30,811 nt of DNA from the NCBI GenBank assembly GCA_964469505.1, contig CAYXZO010000029.1, positions 1 to 30,811 of the forward strand, read 5' to 3'. Shown piece after piece: positions 7,256 through 15,279 of the stretch. Position 1 is the first letter of the stretch; every line of letters starts with the position of its first letter. The translations under genes were made by a program, and so were the position numbers. Under the pieces are notes generated by a model, which saw only the letters and a program-made list of their open reading frames with translations, was not told where the DNA came from and ran no database searches. This DNA comes from CAYXZO01 sp964469505 (GTDB lineage Bacteria; Fidelibacterota; UBA8477; JABMPR01).

Positions 7256-9519
7256 CTGGAGGGTGTTCCTCTAGATTGGGTGCTTTCCAGCAGTTGTGGT
7301 AAGCCGGTTTCATAGGCTTGTCGCAGTTGAGATAAATCCAGGGCAATGAGAGATTGGTGTCCTAAAGTCAGGAGGAACCGCTCGGTCGGGGTTATCTTGC
7401 CCAGAAACGCAAATGGCACACCGTGTAAACGTGCCAGAACTTCCCATGAAAGTCGACTATGGGGTGGTACGGCTACGATGAACCTTCCTGGTCCTTCGCC
7501 GAACAGAACTGTTTGCAAATCCTTTCTTTCAGCCTGTAATGAAAGCTCACATCCCTGGCCCCCGGTCAGGACTGACTCAACTAATGCCACCAACAAACCT
7601 CCAGTGCTGATGTCATGCATAGCGTGTAGCAAATTCAGTTTGGATGCTGTCAGTAGAAAGTGATGCAGGCGCTTTTCAAAATCGTAATCCAGTATGGGCA
7701 AACGCCCCGCTATTAAACCGTGGAACCAATGCAGAAATTCGGACCCGGCCAAGGATACTTCGCCTCGCCCCACCAGGTATATGAGATCCCCTACGACACT
7801 GAAGGAAGCAGGACGAGCATATCGAACCGCGGACAGTAAACCAACCATACCCACTATCACAGTGGGCAGGACCGCGCCATGCTCCCGTGTTTCGTTATAC
7901 AAACTGGCATTACCGCTGACCACCGGTGTTCCCAGCCTGGTACAGGCTTCAGACATACCGGCTAGAGCTTCTTCAAGTTGCCAGTAAACCTCCGGTTGCT
8001 CCGGATTACCAAAATTCAACCCATCAGTAACGGCCAGGGGTTCAGCCCCCGTGGCCACCAGATTACGAGCTGCTTCGGCCACCACGTGAGCGGTGCCCAG
8101 CCGCGGGTCCAGATACAGGTAGCGTCCGTTGCCATCTACCGTCACTGCCAGCCCTTTTTCAGAATCTGGTAGCCGCAGGACCGCTGCATCTCCGCCGGGG
8201 CCAACTATGGTGCGTAGCTGAATATGGTGATCGTATTGGCGGTAAACCCAGCGCCGCGAACAAATATTTGGGGACGCTAGAAAATCAAGCAGTACCTGCT
8301 CCCAATCGGTGGGTGGTGTAAGTCGGTCGAGATCTAATTTCAGGCGTTGCTCGTAATCTTTCGGTGGACTGGCTGAAGGCCGGTATGCTGGAGCTTCCGT
8401 CAGGCTAGCAAGGGGTACCGCGGCTACCACTTCTCCCCCAGCTTCTACCGTGAAGTGCCCGTCGTCAGTGACTTCGCCAAAAACTACCGCCTGTAAATCC
8501 CACTTAGCAAAGCGGCGCTGGATTGCCGGCACTTGAGAAGGTTCAACCACCAGCAGCATTCTTTCCTGGGATTCGGAAAGGAGAATTTCACCCGGCGTCA
8601 TTTCCGGTTCCCGCGTAGGTACCAGATCGGTGCGTACTATCACTCCGCGGCCGGAACGCGCCGCCGTCTCAGCCACCGCTGAGAGAATACCGGCGGCACC
8701 CATGTCTTGTATGCCCACCACCAGTCCCTCTTGAATCACTTCCCGGCAGGCTTCCAGCAGCAGCCGTTCCATAAAGGGATCACCTACTTGAACGGCTCCC
8801 TGGTCTTCATGGCGCTCTTTTTCCAATCGGCGCGAGGCAAAGGCTGCACCGCCCATCCCGTCCCGGCCGGTGAGATTACCCACGATCAACAGTAGGTTAC
8901 CCGGTTCCCCCGCTTGAGCCCGCTGCAGCTGATCGTGTTTGAGATATCCCACGCACATAGCGTTGACCAAGGGATTACCGGCATAACCGGGGAGGAACCA
9001 TAATTCGCCCCCAACCGTTGGCACTCCCACCGAATTACCGTATTCGCCGATACCCCGGATCACTTCCCGCACCAGCCAACGCTGGCGATCTTCATCGGGC
9101 CGGCCGAAATAAAGGGCATCTAGAACCGCTATAGGAAAAGCTCCCATGGCCATAATGTCCCGAATGATTCCACCTACACCGGTTGCAGCTCCCTGAAAAG
9201 GAGCAATAGCGCTGGGGTGGTTATGACTTTCGATTTTAAAAGTAACCGCCTGTCCATCTCCCAGGTCCACCACCCCTGCATTTTCACCCGGCCCCTGGAG
9301 AATCCGGCACCCGGAAGTGGGAAGTTGTTTCAGCAACAGACGGGTATGCTTATAGCCGCAATGTTCGGACCACAGGGCGCCATATAGGGCGAGTTCCAAA
9401 TCATTGGGCTCGCGCCCCAGGGCGGCTCTAATGGCCTCCAATTCCGATGCACGCAGGCCGGTGTGTGTCTCCGCAGCTTGCATTTGAGAATTCTGTCGAT
9501 CGGATTTTGAATTCTTCAT
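7252..9519 (-). CDS. purL: Phosphoribosylformylglycinamidine synthase, small PurL subunit
   Basis: ATP-dependent synthetase subunit that turns FGAR into FGAM using ammonia delivered by PurQ. The 755-residue length and lack of a C-terminal glutaminase mark the small PurL type, which works as a complex with PurS and PurQ. Visible motifs are LWSEHCGYKHTR (residues 49-60), the metal/ATP site FKIESHNHPSAI (94-105) and GAATGVGGIIRDIMAMGA. GEYGNSVGVPTVGGE and the second-half GDAAVLRLPDS follow. The start at 9519 follows GGGAAG. The segment before residue 20 is polar and poorly conserved, so an internal start cannot be excluded. It lies 31 bases after purQ and overlaps purF by ATGA. Confidence 0.97.
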   Translation of the reverse strand: MKNSKSDRQNSQMQAAETHTGLRASELEAIRAALGREPNDLELALYGALWSEHCGYKHTRLLLKQLPTSGCRILQGPGENAGVVDLGDGQAVTFKIESHNHPSAIAPFQGAATGVGGIIRDIMAMGAFPIAVLDALYFGRPDEDRQRWLVREVIRGIGEYGNSVGVPTVGGELWFLPGYAGNPLVNAMCVGYLKHDQLQRAQAGEPGNLLLIVGNLTGRDGMGGAAFASRRLEKERHEDQGAVQVGDPFMERLLLEACREVIQEGLVVGIQDMGAAGILSAVAETAARSGRGVIVRTDLVPTREPEMTPGEILLSESQERMLLVVEPSQVPAIQRRFAKWDLQAVVFGEVTDDGHFTVEAGGEVVAAVPLASLTEAPAYRPSASPPKDYEQRLKLDLDRLTPPTDWEQVLLDFLASPNICSRRWVYRQYDHHIQLRTIVGPGGDAAVLRLPDSEKGLAVTVDGNGRYLYLDPRLGTAHVVAEAARNLVATGAEPLAVTDGLNFGNPEQPEVYWQLEEALAGMSEACTRLGTPVVSGNASLYNETREHGAVLPTVIVGMVGLLSAVRYARPASFSVVGDLIYLVGRGEVSLAGSEFLHWFHGLIAGRLPILDYDFEKRLHHFLLTASKLNLLHAMHDISTGGLLVALVESVLTGGQGCELSLQAERKDLQTVLFGEGPGRFIVAVPPHSRLSWEVLARLHGVPFAFLGKITPTERFLLTLGHQSLIALDLSQLRQAYETGLPQLLESTQSRGTPSR

Positions 9520-9550
9520 CGCTTCCCGCTGACTGGTGGGTTTGAATATT

Positions 9551-10186
9551 TCAAGCTCTTACCACTGCTTCGCTAAGGGAAAGAAATAGATCCAGACCGT
9601 CTTGGGATCCCAGAAGAGATTCTGCCCCTCGTTCGGGGTGGGGCATCATTCCCAAGACATTGCCCTGCTCGTTAAGCACGCCCGCTACCGCCCCAACCGA
9701 ACCGTTGGGATTATCAAGATAGGTAAATATCACCTGTCGGTGGAGGCGCAGCTGCTCCAGCTCCGCGGGGGGCAGCGTGTAACGACCTTCGTTGTGGGCG
9801 ATGGGCAGGCGTAGTTTCTGACCCCGCTTGAAACGATGGGTGAAAGCCGTTTGATTATTCACCACTTCCAGTTCGACCCAATCGCAAATGAATTTCAGGC
9901 CGGTATTGCGCAACAGACTACCGGGGAGGAGCCCCACTTCAGTGAGGACCTGAAAACCATTGCAAATGCCCAGGATAAACCCTCCCCGATCAGAAAAATC
10001 CTGCAAAGCGCCCACCACTGGTGACAAACGAGCTATTGCGCCCGGTCGTAAATAGTCGCCATAGGAGAAGCCTCCCGGTAGGATCACAGCGTCCAGCTCT
10101 TTTAAATCGGTTTCCCGGTGCCAGACGTAACGCACCGGCTGATGGAGCACTCGGTCGATGACGTAGTAACAATCCTCCGCGCAATT
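9551..10186 (-). CDS. purQ: FGAM synthase glutaminase subunit, first ~11 codons lost in gap
   Basis: Class I glutamine amidotransferase that supplies ammonia to PurL. The visible part begins NCAEDCYYVIDRVLHQPVRY, which corresponds to residues just after the usual MKFGVVVFPGS start. Only about 11 codons are therefore missing into the gap. It shows the oxyanion segment LPGGFSYGDYLRPGAIA, the nucleophile Cys in GICNGFQVL, and the His-Glu pair in MMPHPERGAE. With the missing residues the protein would be about 222-225 residues, normal for stand-alone PurQ. A GTG at 10150 is internal, not the start. It lies 31 bases upstream of purL in the operon. Confidence 0.95.
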   Translation of the reverse strand, partial: NCAEDCYYVIDRVLHQPVRYVWHRETDLKELDAVILPGGFSYGDYLRPGAIARLSPVVGALQDFSDRGGFILGICNGFQVLTEVGLLPGSLLRNTGLKFICDWVELEVVNNQTAFTHRFKRGQKLRLPIAHNEGRYTLPPAELEQLRLHRQVIFTYLDNPNGSVGAVAGVLNEQGNVLGMMPHPERGAESLLGSQDGLDLFLSLSEAVVRA

Positions 10187-10286
10187 NNNNNNNNNNNNNN
10201 NNNNNNNNNNNNNNNNNNNNNNNNNNNNNNNNNNNNNNNNNNNNNNNNNNNNNNNNNNNNNNNNNNNNNNNNNNNNNNNNNNNNNN
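10187..10286. other. Assembly gap (100 N), predicted to contain purS and the purQ start
   Basis: A run of exactly 100 N between purC and purQ. On one side the first ~11 purQ codons are missing. On the other side, after the purC stop (10324), only AAGGAAAAGG, a fair ribosome-binding site, is visible before the N run. purS (about 80 codons) is required by small PurL and usually lies exactly here. The real gap is therefore probably about 280-300 bases. Confidence 0.8.
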
Positions 10287-10323
10287 ATCCTTTATACCAA
10301 ACCTTTTCCTTACTGTACCTTGT

Positions 10324-11076
10324 CTATTGCTCACTGGGCAGAGTAAAATTACCCTGCTCGACCTGGGTCCACTCCAGACCGGTTAAGCGCTGCAGCACTT
10401 CACGGTAGGCTTCCTCCACGTGGCCCAGATCGTGGCGAAAACGATCCTTGTCCAATTTTTTGCCGCTACTTAGATCCCAGAAACGACAGGTATCAGGTGA
10501 AATCTCATCGGCCAGGAGCAAGCCTTCGGTGGCGCGACCGAACTCAAGCTTGAAATCAATGAGCTCCAAATTGGCAGCCGCCAATTCCCGCCGGAGAATA
10601 TCATTGATCTCCAGTGCCCATCTCTCAATCTGCTTTAATTCGGCACTATCCGCCCATTTCAAAGCCGTTACGTAGCTGCGTGGCACCAGGGGATCGTTTA
10701 GGGAGTCATTCTTGTAGCTATACTCCACACAGGGGTGAGCTAGAGGGGTGCCTTCTTCCAATCCCAGCCGCCTGGCCATACTCCCTGCGGCACGATTACG
10801 CACGATTACTTCTACAGGAATAATGGCTGCTTTACGCACCAACATCTCCCGGGGCGAAAGGCGTTCAAGAAAATGGGTGGGAATACCGGCCGCAGCGATG
10901 AGTTGAAAGAAATGGGCACTGAGTAGATTATTAACGATGCCTTTGCCTGGAACGGTGCCTTTTTTAGTGCCATTGAAAGCCGTAGCATCGTCCTTGTAGT
11001 ACACCCGGAGGATACCCGGATCCTCTGTGGCGTACATTTTTTTGGCTTTGCCTTCGTAAAGTGGATCTGGATTCAT
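10324..11076 (-). CDS. purC: SAICAR synthetase
   Basis: Joins CAIR and aspartate with ATP to form SAICAR. The N-terminus reads MNPDPLYEGKAKKMY, followed by YKDDATAFNGTKKGTVPGKG, IPTHFLERL and VRNRAAGSMARRLG. LIDFKLEFGR and the signature DEISPDTCRFWD come later. Two ATGs lie close together. The one at 11082 has only one base between GAGG and the start, while that at 11076 has seven, so 11076 is preferred (250 residues). The gap to purE is 79 bases, the longest in the superoperon, and holds a hairpin. Downstream, AAGGAAAAGG leads into the gap where purS is expected. Confidence 0.96.
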   Translation of the reverse strand: MNPDPLYEGKAKKMYATEDPGILRVYYKDDATAFNGTKKGTVPGKGIVNNLLSAHFFQLIAAAGIPTHFLERLSPREMLVRKAAIIPVEVIVRNRAAGSMARRLGLEEGTPLAHPCVEYSYKNDSLNDPLVPRSYVTALKWADSAELKQIERWALEINDILRRELAAANLELIDFKLEFGRATEGLLLADEISPDTCRFWDLSSGKKLDKDRFRHDLGHVEEAYREVLQRLTGLEWTQVEQGNFTLPSEQ

Positions 11077-11106
11077 AAACATACCTCACTTCGCTGGGGT
11101 TAACTC

Positions 11107-11126
11107 GGACTGCTAAAGTTCAGTCC
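11107..11126 (-). promoter_or_regulatory. Hairpin in the purE-purC spacer
   Basis: GGACTG and CAGTCC form a perfect 6-bp stem with an 8-base loop. Outer GCTTTGGGG and CCCCAGC segments of the spacer could extend it. It occupies the only sizeable spacer inside the superoperon, so it may be a processing site, an attenuator or an RNA stability element. There is no U-run. Confidence 0.3.
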
Positions 11127-11155
11127 ATTGGATTCCTGAAACATCCCCCAAAGCT

Positions 11156-11656
11156 TTATTTCCGCCGCGCATAACGGGCTGAAAATTCCCGGTCCCCGGC
11201 CAGGGTTTTTTGCCGAGATTCTTCCCGCAGCCGGGCCAACCAAGATTTCAATTCTGGCTCGTCGCCGGCCAGTATTTGCAGCGCCAGCAGAGCGGCATTC
11301 TCGCCAGCATTGATACCCACCACCGCTACCGGCACTCCTGCCGGCATTTCAGTCATGGAAAGCATGGCTTCCAATCCCCGGTTCCCCTGCCCAACCGGCA
11401 CTCCGATAACCGGAATCAGCAACCGTGAAGCTACCACTCCAGGCAGATGGGCTGCTTTGCCACAGATGGTGATCACTACCCGCGTTTCTCCACCCTGGAG
11501 AGCCGTCAGATACTCTTCCAGGTCCCTGGGAGTCCGGTGGGCCGAAAGGACCCTGATTTCCCGCTCCACGGGAAAACTATCTAAAACCTTTAAAACCTTC
11601 TCCAGCACCGGCTCATCATGGGTGCTGCCGAGAATAATAGCAATGGGTGCTGCCAT
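11156..11656 (-). CDS. purE: Divergent PurE-family AIR carboxylase / N5-CAIR mutase
   Basis: By family and position this protein supplies CAIR to PurC. It keeps SAHRTP (residues 39-44), KAAHLPGVVAS, PVIGVPV and MPAGVPVAVV, so the PurE fold is clear. It departs from standard class I PurE at the substrate loop. The usual GSDSDWP reads GSTHDEP, and the segment normally SKALNGLDSLLS reads GQGNRGLEAMLS. No purK is next to it. It may therefore be a PurK-independent (class II-like) carboxylase or an unusual mutase. This cannot be settled from sequence alone. The 166 residues are normal length. The ATG at 11656 follows GGAAGGAAA and lies 12 bases after pyrI. Confidence 0.85.
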   Translation of the reverse strand: MAAPIAIILGSTHDEPVLEKVLKVLDSFPVEREIRVLSAHRTPRDLEEYLTALQGGETRVVITICGKAAHLPGVVASRLLIPVIGVPVGQGNRGLEAMLSMTEMPAGVPVAVVGINAGENAALLALQILAGDEPELKSWLARLREESRQKTLAGDREFSARYARRK

Positions 11657-11668
11657 GGTTTCCTTCCT

Positions 11669-12133
11669 CTACTGTCCAGGATAAAGAATGTAGCGGTGAA
11701 AGTCTTCCGGCGGGAAAAGGCGTTCGCAATAATGGCACCGCAAGCTTGGTTGTTCTCCACCGGACACATAAAACCTGGTAGTTGCCGGCTCCGTACGGGT
11801 TATGCACTGTGGATTGGGGCATTGCAACACCCCCTCCAACACCGGCGGTAGAGTTACAGGACGTTTCTCCACAACTTTGAAATCCCGAATGATATTCACC
11901 TTAGCGTGGGGTGCCAGCAATGCGATACGATTCACCTCCGCAGGGGTCAATTCTCTCCCCTCGATCTTTAGAATATCCTTACGTCCGTAACGTTGACTCC
12001 CCAAATTTATACCCAGGGTAACCACATCGTGAGATTGGGGTTGGAGTAACTGCAATACGCTGAGCCCCTTCCCCGACGGAATGTGGTCTATGACGGTACC
12101 ATTACGGATGGCGTCGACTTTTAATTTCCTCAT
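11669..12133 (-). CDS. pyrI: Aspartate carbamoyltransferase regulatory chain
   Basis: Zinc-binding regulatory subunit that gives aspartate transcarbamoylase its allosteric control by nucleotides. The N-terminal nucleotide-binding domain shows VDAIRNGTVIDHIPSGKGL (residues 6-24). The C-terminal zinc domain has Cys105-x4-Cys110 and Cys133-x2-Cys136 (CPNPQC and CHYC). Length is 154 residues, as in E. coli. The start overlaps the pyrB stop as ATGA, which couples 1:1 production of the two chains. Its presence predicts a dodecameric, feedback-regulated enzyme. Confidence 0.96.
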   Translation of the reverse strand: MRKLKVDAIRNGTVIDHIPSGKGLSVLQLLQPQSHDVVTLGINLGSQRYGRKDILKIEGRELTPAEVNRIALLAPHAKVNIIRDFKVVEKRPVTLPPVLEGVLQCPNPQCITRTEPATTRFYVSGGEQPSLRCHYCERLFPPEDFHRYILYPGQ

Positions 12134-13047
12134 GTTACGGCCCCCATGAGAATGGCCAGAATGGCCTCTCTTACAAACACGCCGTTCCCCGCTTGCTGGA
12201 AATAATAGGCATACGGGGTGTGGTCCACCTCTGGAGCGATCTCATTCACCCGAGGTAAGGGATGGAGAATGCGCAAATTGGAGCGCGCTTCTGCCAGCAA
12301 ATCTGGATGCAACACATAAGCGTTCTTGACCTTCTCGTAGGCGGCAGGATCAGCAAACCGTTCTCGCTGGATTCGAGTGGCATAGAGAATGTCCACCTGG
12401 GAAACAACTTCCTCCAGCGATTTCCCTTCCGTCACTGTTAGCCCCATGTCTTGCGTCAGTTCCTTGACGATACTCCGGGGCATACGCAACTCCGGTGGGG
12501 AAACGAACCAGAAGCGGGGTTTGAACGGTGCCAGGGCGTACACCAGAGAGTGGACTGTCCGCCCATAAACCAGATCTCCCACCAAAGCGATATCCAGATT
12601 CTCCAGCCTTCCCTGGGTTTTGCGGATGGAATACAGATCCAACAGGGATTGGGTGGGATGCTGGTTGGCGCCGTCCCCGGCGTTCACCACCGGCACGTCC
12701 ACCAGCTCCGAAACGTACCGCGCAGCTCCTTCCCGGGGATGACGGATCACGATGATATCGGCGTAACGGGCGATAATGCGCACCGTATCCGCTAACGATT
12801 CACCTTTCTCTACGGAGGTTCCCACCGTTCCGCTCATGCTCAGTTCGCGTCCTCCCAGGCGCTTAATCGCGGTTTCGAAAGACATCCGGGTGCGAGTGGA
12901 GGGTTCAAAGAAAAGGGCGGCCATAATCTTACCGGATAGGTCAGGTTTAAGTCGACCACTTTCAATGGCGTCAGCGGTATCCAGAATATGTAGAATAGTG
13001 GACCGGGAGAGCTCGCGCATGGAGATTAGGTGTTGTAAAGTTTCCAT
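12130..13047 (-). CDS. pyrB: Aspartate carbamoyltransferase catalytic chain
   Basis: Makes N-carbamoyl-aspartate from carbamoyl phosphate and aspartate. The carbamoyl-phosphate site FFEPSTRTRMSFETA (residues 46-60) is intact. The loop SVEKGESL with Lys81, HPTQSLLDLYSI (130-141) and LHPLPRVNEI are also present. Length is 305 residues. AAGGAG precedes the ATG at 13047 by about nine bases. It lies 11 bases after pyrEF and overlaps pyrI by ATGA. Dihydroorotase (pyrC), which would take its product, is not in the window. Confidence 0.97.
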   Translation of the reverse strand: METLQHLISMRELSRSTILHILDTADAIESGRLKPDLSGKIMAALFFEPSTRTRMSFETAIKRLGGRELSMSGTVGTSVEKGESLADTVRIIARYADIIVIRHPREGAARYVSELVDVPVVNAGDGANQHPTQSLLDLYSIRKTQGRLENLDIALVGDLVYGRTVHSLVYALAPFKPRFWFVSPPELRMPRSIVKELTQDMGLTVTEGKSLEEVVSQVDILYATRIQRERFADPAAYEKVKNAYVLHPDLLAEARSNLRILHPLPRVNEIAPEVDHTPYAYYFQQAGNGVFVREAILAILMGAVT

Positions 13048-13058
13048 GCTGCTACTCC

Positions 13059-14429
13059 TTAAGTTGTGTTAAAGGCTTCCCAGGCCTGGCGGCGATATTC
13101 AATCGCTGCCCGAGCCGGATCAGCGGCGGCGGTGATGCCGCGCCCCACAATGATGGCGTCAGCTCCGCCCCGCACGGCCTCGGCCGCTGTGAGGTAATGT
13201 TGTCCCAGTGAATCCCCCTTCCGCTCCAGGTTGACCCCCGGCACCAGCAGGAGCTGGTGCGGCGGAATCTGCGCTTTCAGTTCCCGCAAAGCGTGGGCGT
13301 CGGCTCCATGACCGATGTACCCCGCCACGTGGGAATCGGCAGCGCCCATTTCCAGCACCTTGCGGGTGTAGGCGGGATTTAGGAGGTTGCCTTTAGATGA
13401 CATGCGGGCCAGGAGGAAGCAGGCCCGGTCCTGCTCCAGTCCATCGAACAACCCCGCCAAGATGCCCGGACCGGGTAGGGCGTGCACGGTGACGAACTGG
13501 GCCCACTCAGCGATGCGGAAAGGTCCTCCGCGGTACTGACCCCGCACGGTGTTGCCGATGTCGGCGAACTTGCGGTCTTCCAGAATGAGTAATTCGTGGC
13601 GCTGAGCTAATTCCTGCAATCGCGGAACAAATTCGGGAGAATAGTCCTCCAGTAAGTCCACATGAGTTTTGACCATAAGCAAATGAGGGGCAACCTGTTC
13701 CAGGATGCGGAAAAAGTCAGCCTGCCGGGTTACATCCAGAGCTAGAATCAGGTTGGTTTGCTTCGAGGCCCGTAATTCCTGTAAGCGTCGTACCAGGGTG
13801 GTGGGCCGGATCGGTCGGTCTGGCGGCGGAGTAACCGGTTTCAATTGAGCTGCCTGGGTGGCAGTCAAACGTCCCATGCTTCGGAGGATTTCCGCCAATT
13901 CCTTCAAATCCAACAAGGCGTGCAAGCGGTAACCATACTGCTCCAGTCCGTGAGCGCCATTACTTCGATCCACCAGAACAACCACGTCCTTCACTTTCAA
14001 CCCGGCTTGCTCCAGGATCCGGATATGCTCCAGTTTGCTGCCACCGGTAGTAATCACATCATCCACCACCAGACAAGTTTGTCCTGCCTTAAAAACACCC
14101 TCCAAGCGCCGGGCAGTGCCGTAGTCCTTTGCCTCTTTACGGGCGTAGATGAATGGCTTTTCCAGCTTTTCCGCCAACAATACTCCGAAAGGCAACGCGG
14201 CATAAGGTAATCCCGTGACCAGATCGAACGCCAACCGGCGAACCATTTCTTCCAACGCATGGGAAACCAGGCGCAACAGCTTGGGGAAGGACACTAACCG
14301 GCGCAGGTCCAGATAGTAGGGCGACGAGAGCCCCGATTTCAAACGGAAATTGCCGAACTGCAGTGCGCCGGCCTCCTGGAGCCCCAGGGCAAATTCCCGT
14401 TTCAGGCGATTTAAAGTGGTTTCTACCAC
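13059..14429 (-). CDS. pyrEF: Fused orotate phosphoribosyltransferase / OMP decarboxylase (UMP synthase type)
   Basis: Carries out the last two steps to UMP in one chain. Residues 1-200 are orotate phosphoribosyltransferase, with FRLKSGLSSPYYLDLR, EAKDYGT and the PRPP loop VVDDVITTGGS (121-131). A Pro-rich linker (200-210) leads to the decarboxylase, residues 215-456. There LKTHVD-like VKTHVD (Lys254), EDRKFADIGNTV (Asp285, Lys287, Asp290) and a C-terminal VGRGITAAADP are seen. Both domain order and decarboxylase sequence are those of eukaryotic UMP synthase rather than typical bacterial PyrF. The start is a GTG at 14429 with GGAG eight bases upstream, four bases after the pyrK stop. All catalytic residues are present, so both activities are expected. 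Confidence 0.95.
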   Translation of the reverse strand: MVETTLNRLKREFALGLQEAGALQFGNFRLKSGLSSPYYLDLRRLVSFPKLLRLVSHALEEMVRRLAFDLVTGLPYAALPFGVLLAEKLEKPFIYARKEAKDYGTARRLEGVFKAGQTCLVVDDVITTGGSKLEHIRILEQAGLKVKDVVVLVDRSNGAHGLEQYGYRLHALLDLKELAEILRSMGRLTATQAAQLKPVTPPPDRPIRPTTLVRRLQELRASKQTNLILALDVTRQADFFRILEQVAPHLLMVKTHVDLLEDYSPEFVPRLQELAQRHELLILEDRKFADIGNTVRGQYRGGPFRIAEWAQFVTVHALPGPGILAGLFDGLEQDRACFLLARMSSKGNLLNPAYTRKVLEMGAADSHVAGYIGHGADAHALRELKAQIPPHQLLLVPGVNLERKGDSLGQHYLTAAEAVRGGADAIIVGRGITAAADPARAAIEYRRQAWEAFNTT

Positions 14430-14433
14430 GACT

Positions 14434-15279
14434 TTACTCCGCTACCGAAGGTTCCCGTTGTGACCGAAAGTACACCTTGCGGCCCGTGGCGTCCCGGTAA
14501 GCCTGACCGAAATCGGTGCTAGCCAGCAGTTGTTCCCGGCTAAAAACGGGACCTTCCACACAGGTGATAAGGCCGCTGGGGTCCAACACACAGGAGCCAC
14601 ATAGCCCTACCCCACACTTGAAATAGCGTTCAATTGCTAATTCCACCGGGGCCGGGTAATTTTTAAGCACTGACAGTCCCCGAGCTAACATAGCCTCCGG
14701 TCCAGCCAAGTACACGGCGTCAAAACTCCGAGACGGCAGGAGTTCTTGCAGGACCTCTATGGTGGTCCCGGAACGACCAGTGGAACCATCATCAGTGGTC
14801 AGAATCAAAGCGCCACTCAGGTTATGAAACTCCTCCCGGTATAAAAGATCCTGGGCACTTCGCGCTCCCAGGATAGTGGTGAGTTCGGTTTGGGACTGCT
14901 CCTTGAGTACCCGGGCCAGGAACAGAAGGGGCGGGGCGGCGAAACCTCCCGCAACCAGTAAGATATTTCCGTTTCTGATAGTAAAACCACGCCCCAGGGG
15001 GCCGCGGACCAGAAAACGCTGACCAATCGGAGCCTGGAACAACCGGTCGGTAAAAGGACCGACTTTTTTCACCGTCACAGCAAAGCCGCTCTCCCCGGCT
15101 TCCAGAATGGAGAATGGTTTTTCATCCAGCCCTGGAATGGTCAACATGAGGAACTGACCGGGATGGGCCTCAGAAAGATCCGCCCCCTGAAAGTGGAACG
15201 TAACCAAATCCGGTCCTTCCGGTTTTACCTGCTCCAGGATTACGGAGTAATGGGGATAGTGCCGGCTCAAGAATTCCAC
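14434..15279 (-). CDS. pyrK: Dihydroorotate dehydrogenase electron-transfer subunit
   Basis: FAD and [2Fe-2S] subunit that passes electrons from PyrD (class 1B) to NAD+. Residues 10-100 form the FAD-binding barrel with GQFLMLTIPGLDEKPFSI. The nucleotide-binding part follows (ILLVAGGFAAPPLLFLARVL, 106-125). The ferredoxin-like tail has Cys222, Cys227, Cys230 and Cys240 in KCGVGLCGSC...C. The phrase ERYFKCGVGLCGSC is close to the archaeal PyrK pattern. Length is 281 residues. The GTG start at 15279 overlaps the pyrD end by 13 bases, so the two subunits are coupled. Confidence 0.94.
   Translation of the reverse strand: MEFLSRHYPHYSVILEQVKPEGPDLVTFHFQGADLSEAHPGQFLMLTIPGLDEKPFSILEAGESGFAVTVKKVGPFTDRLFQAPIGQRFLVRGPLGRGFTIRNGNILLVAGGFAAPPLLFLARVLKEQSQTELTTILGARSAQDLLYREEFHNLSGALILTTDDGSTGRSGTTIEVLQELLPSRSFDAVYLAGPEAMLARGLSVLKNYPAPVELAIERYFKCGVGLCGSCVLDPSGLITCVEGPVFSREQLLASTDFGQAYRDATGRKVYFRSQREPSVAE

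Noticed and set aside
10287..10334. GTG-initiated frame beginning MSNRQGTVRKRFGIKD as a purS start
   Set aside because: It overlaps the purC end and does not resemble the PurS N-terminus. The true purS start is probably in the gap.
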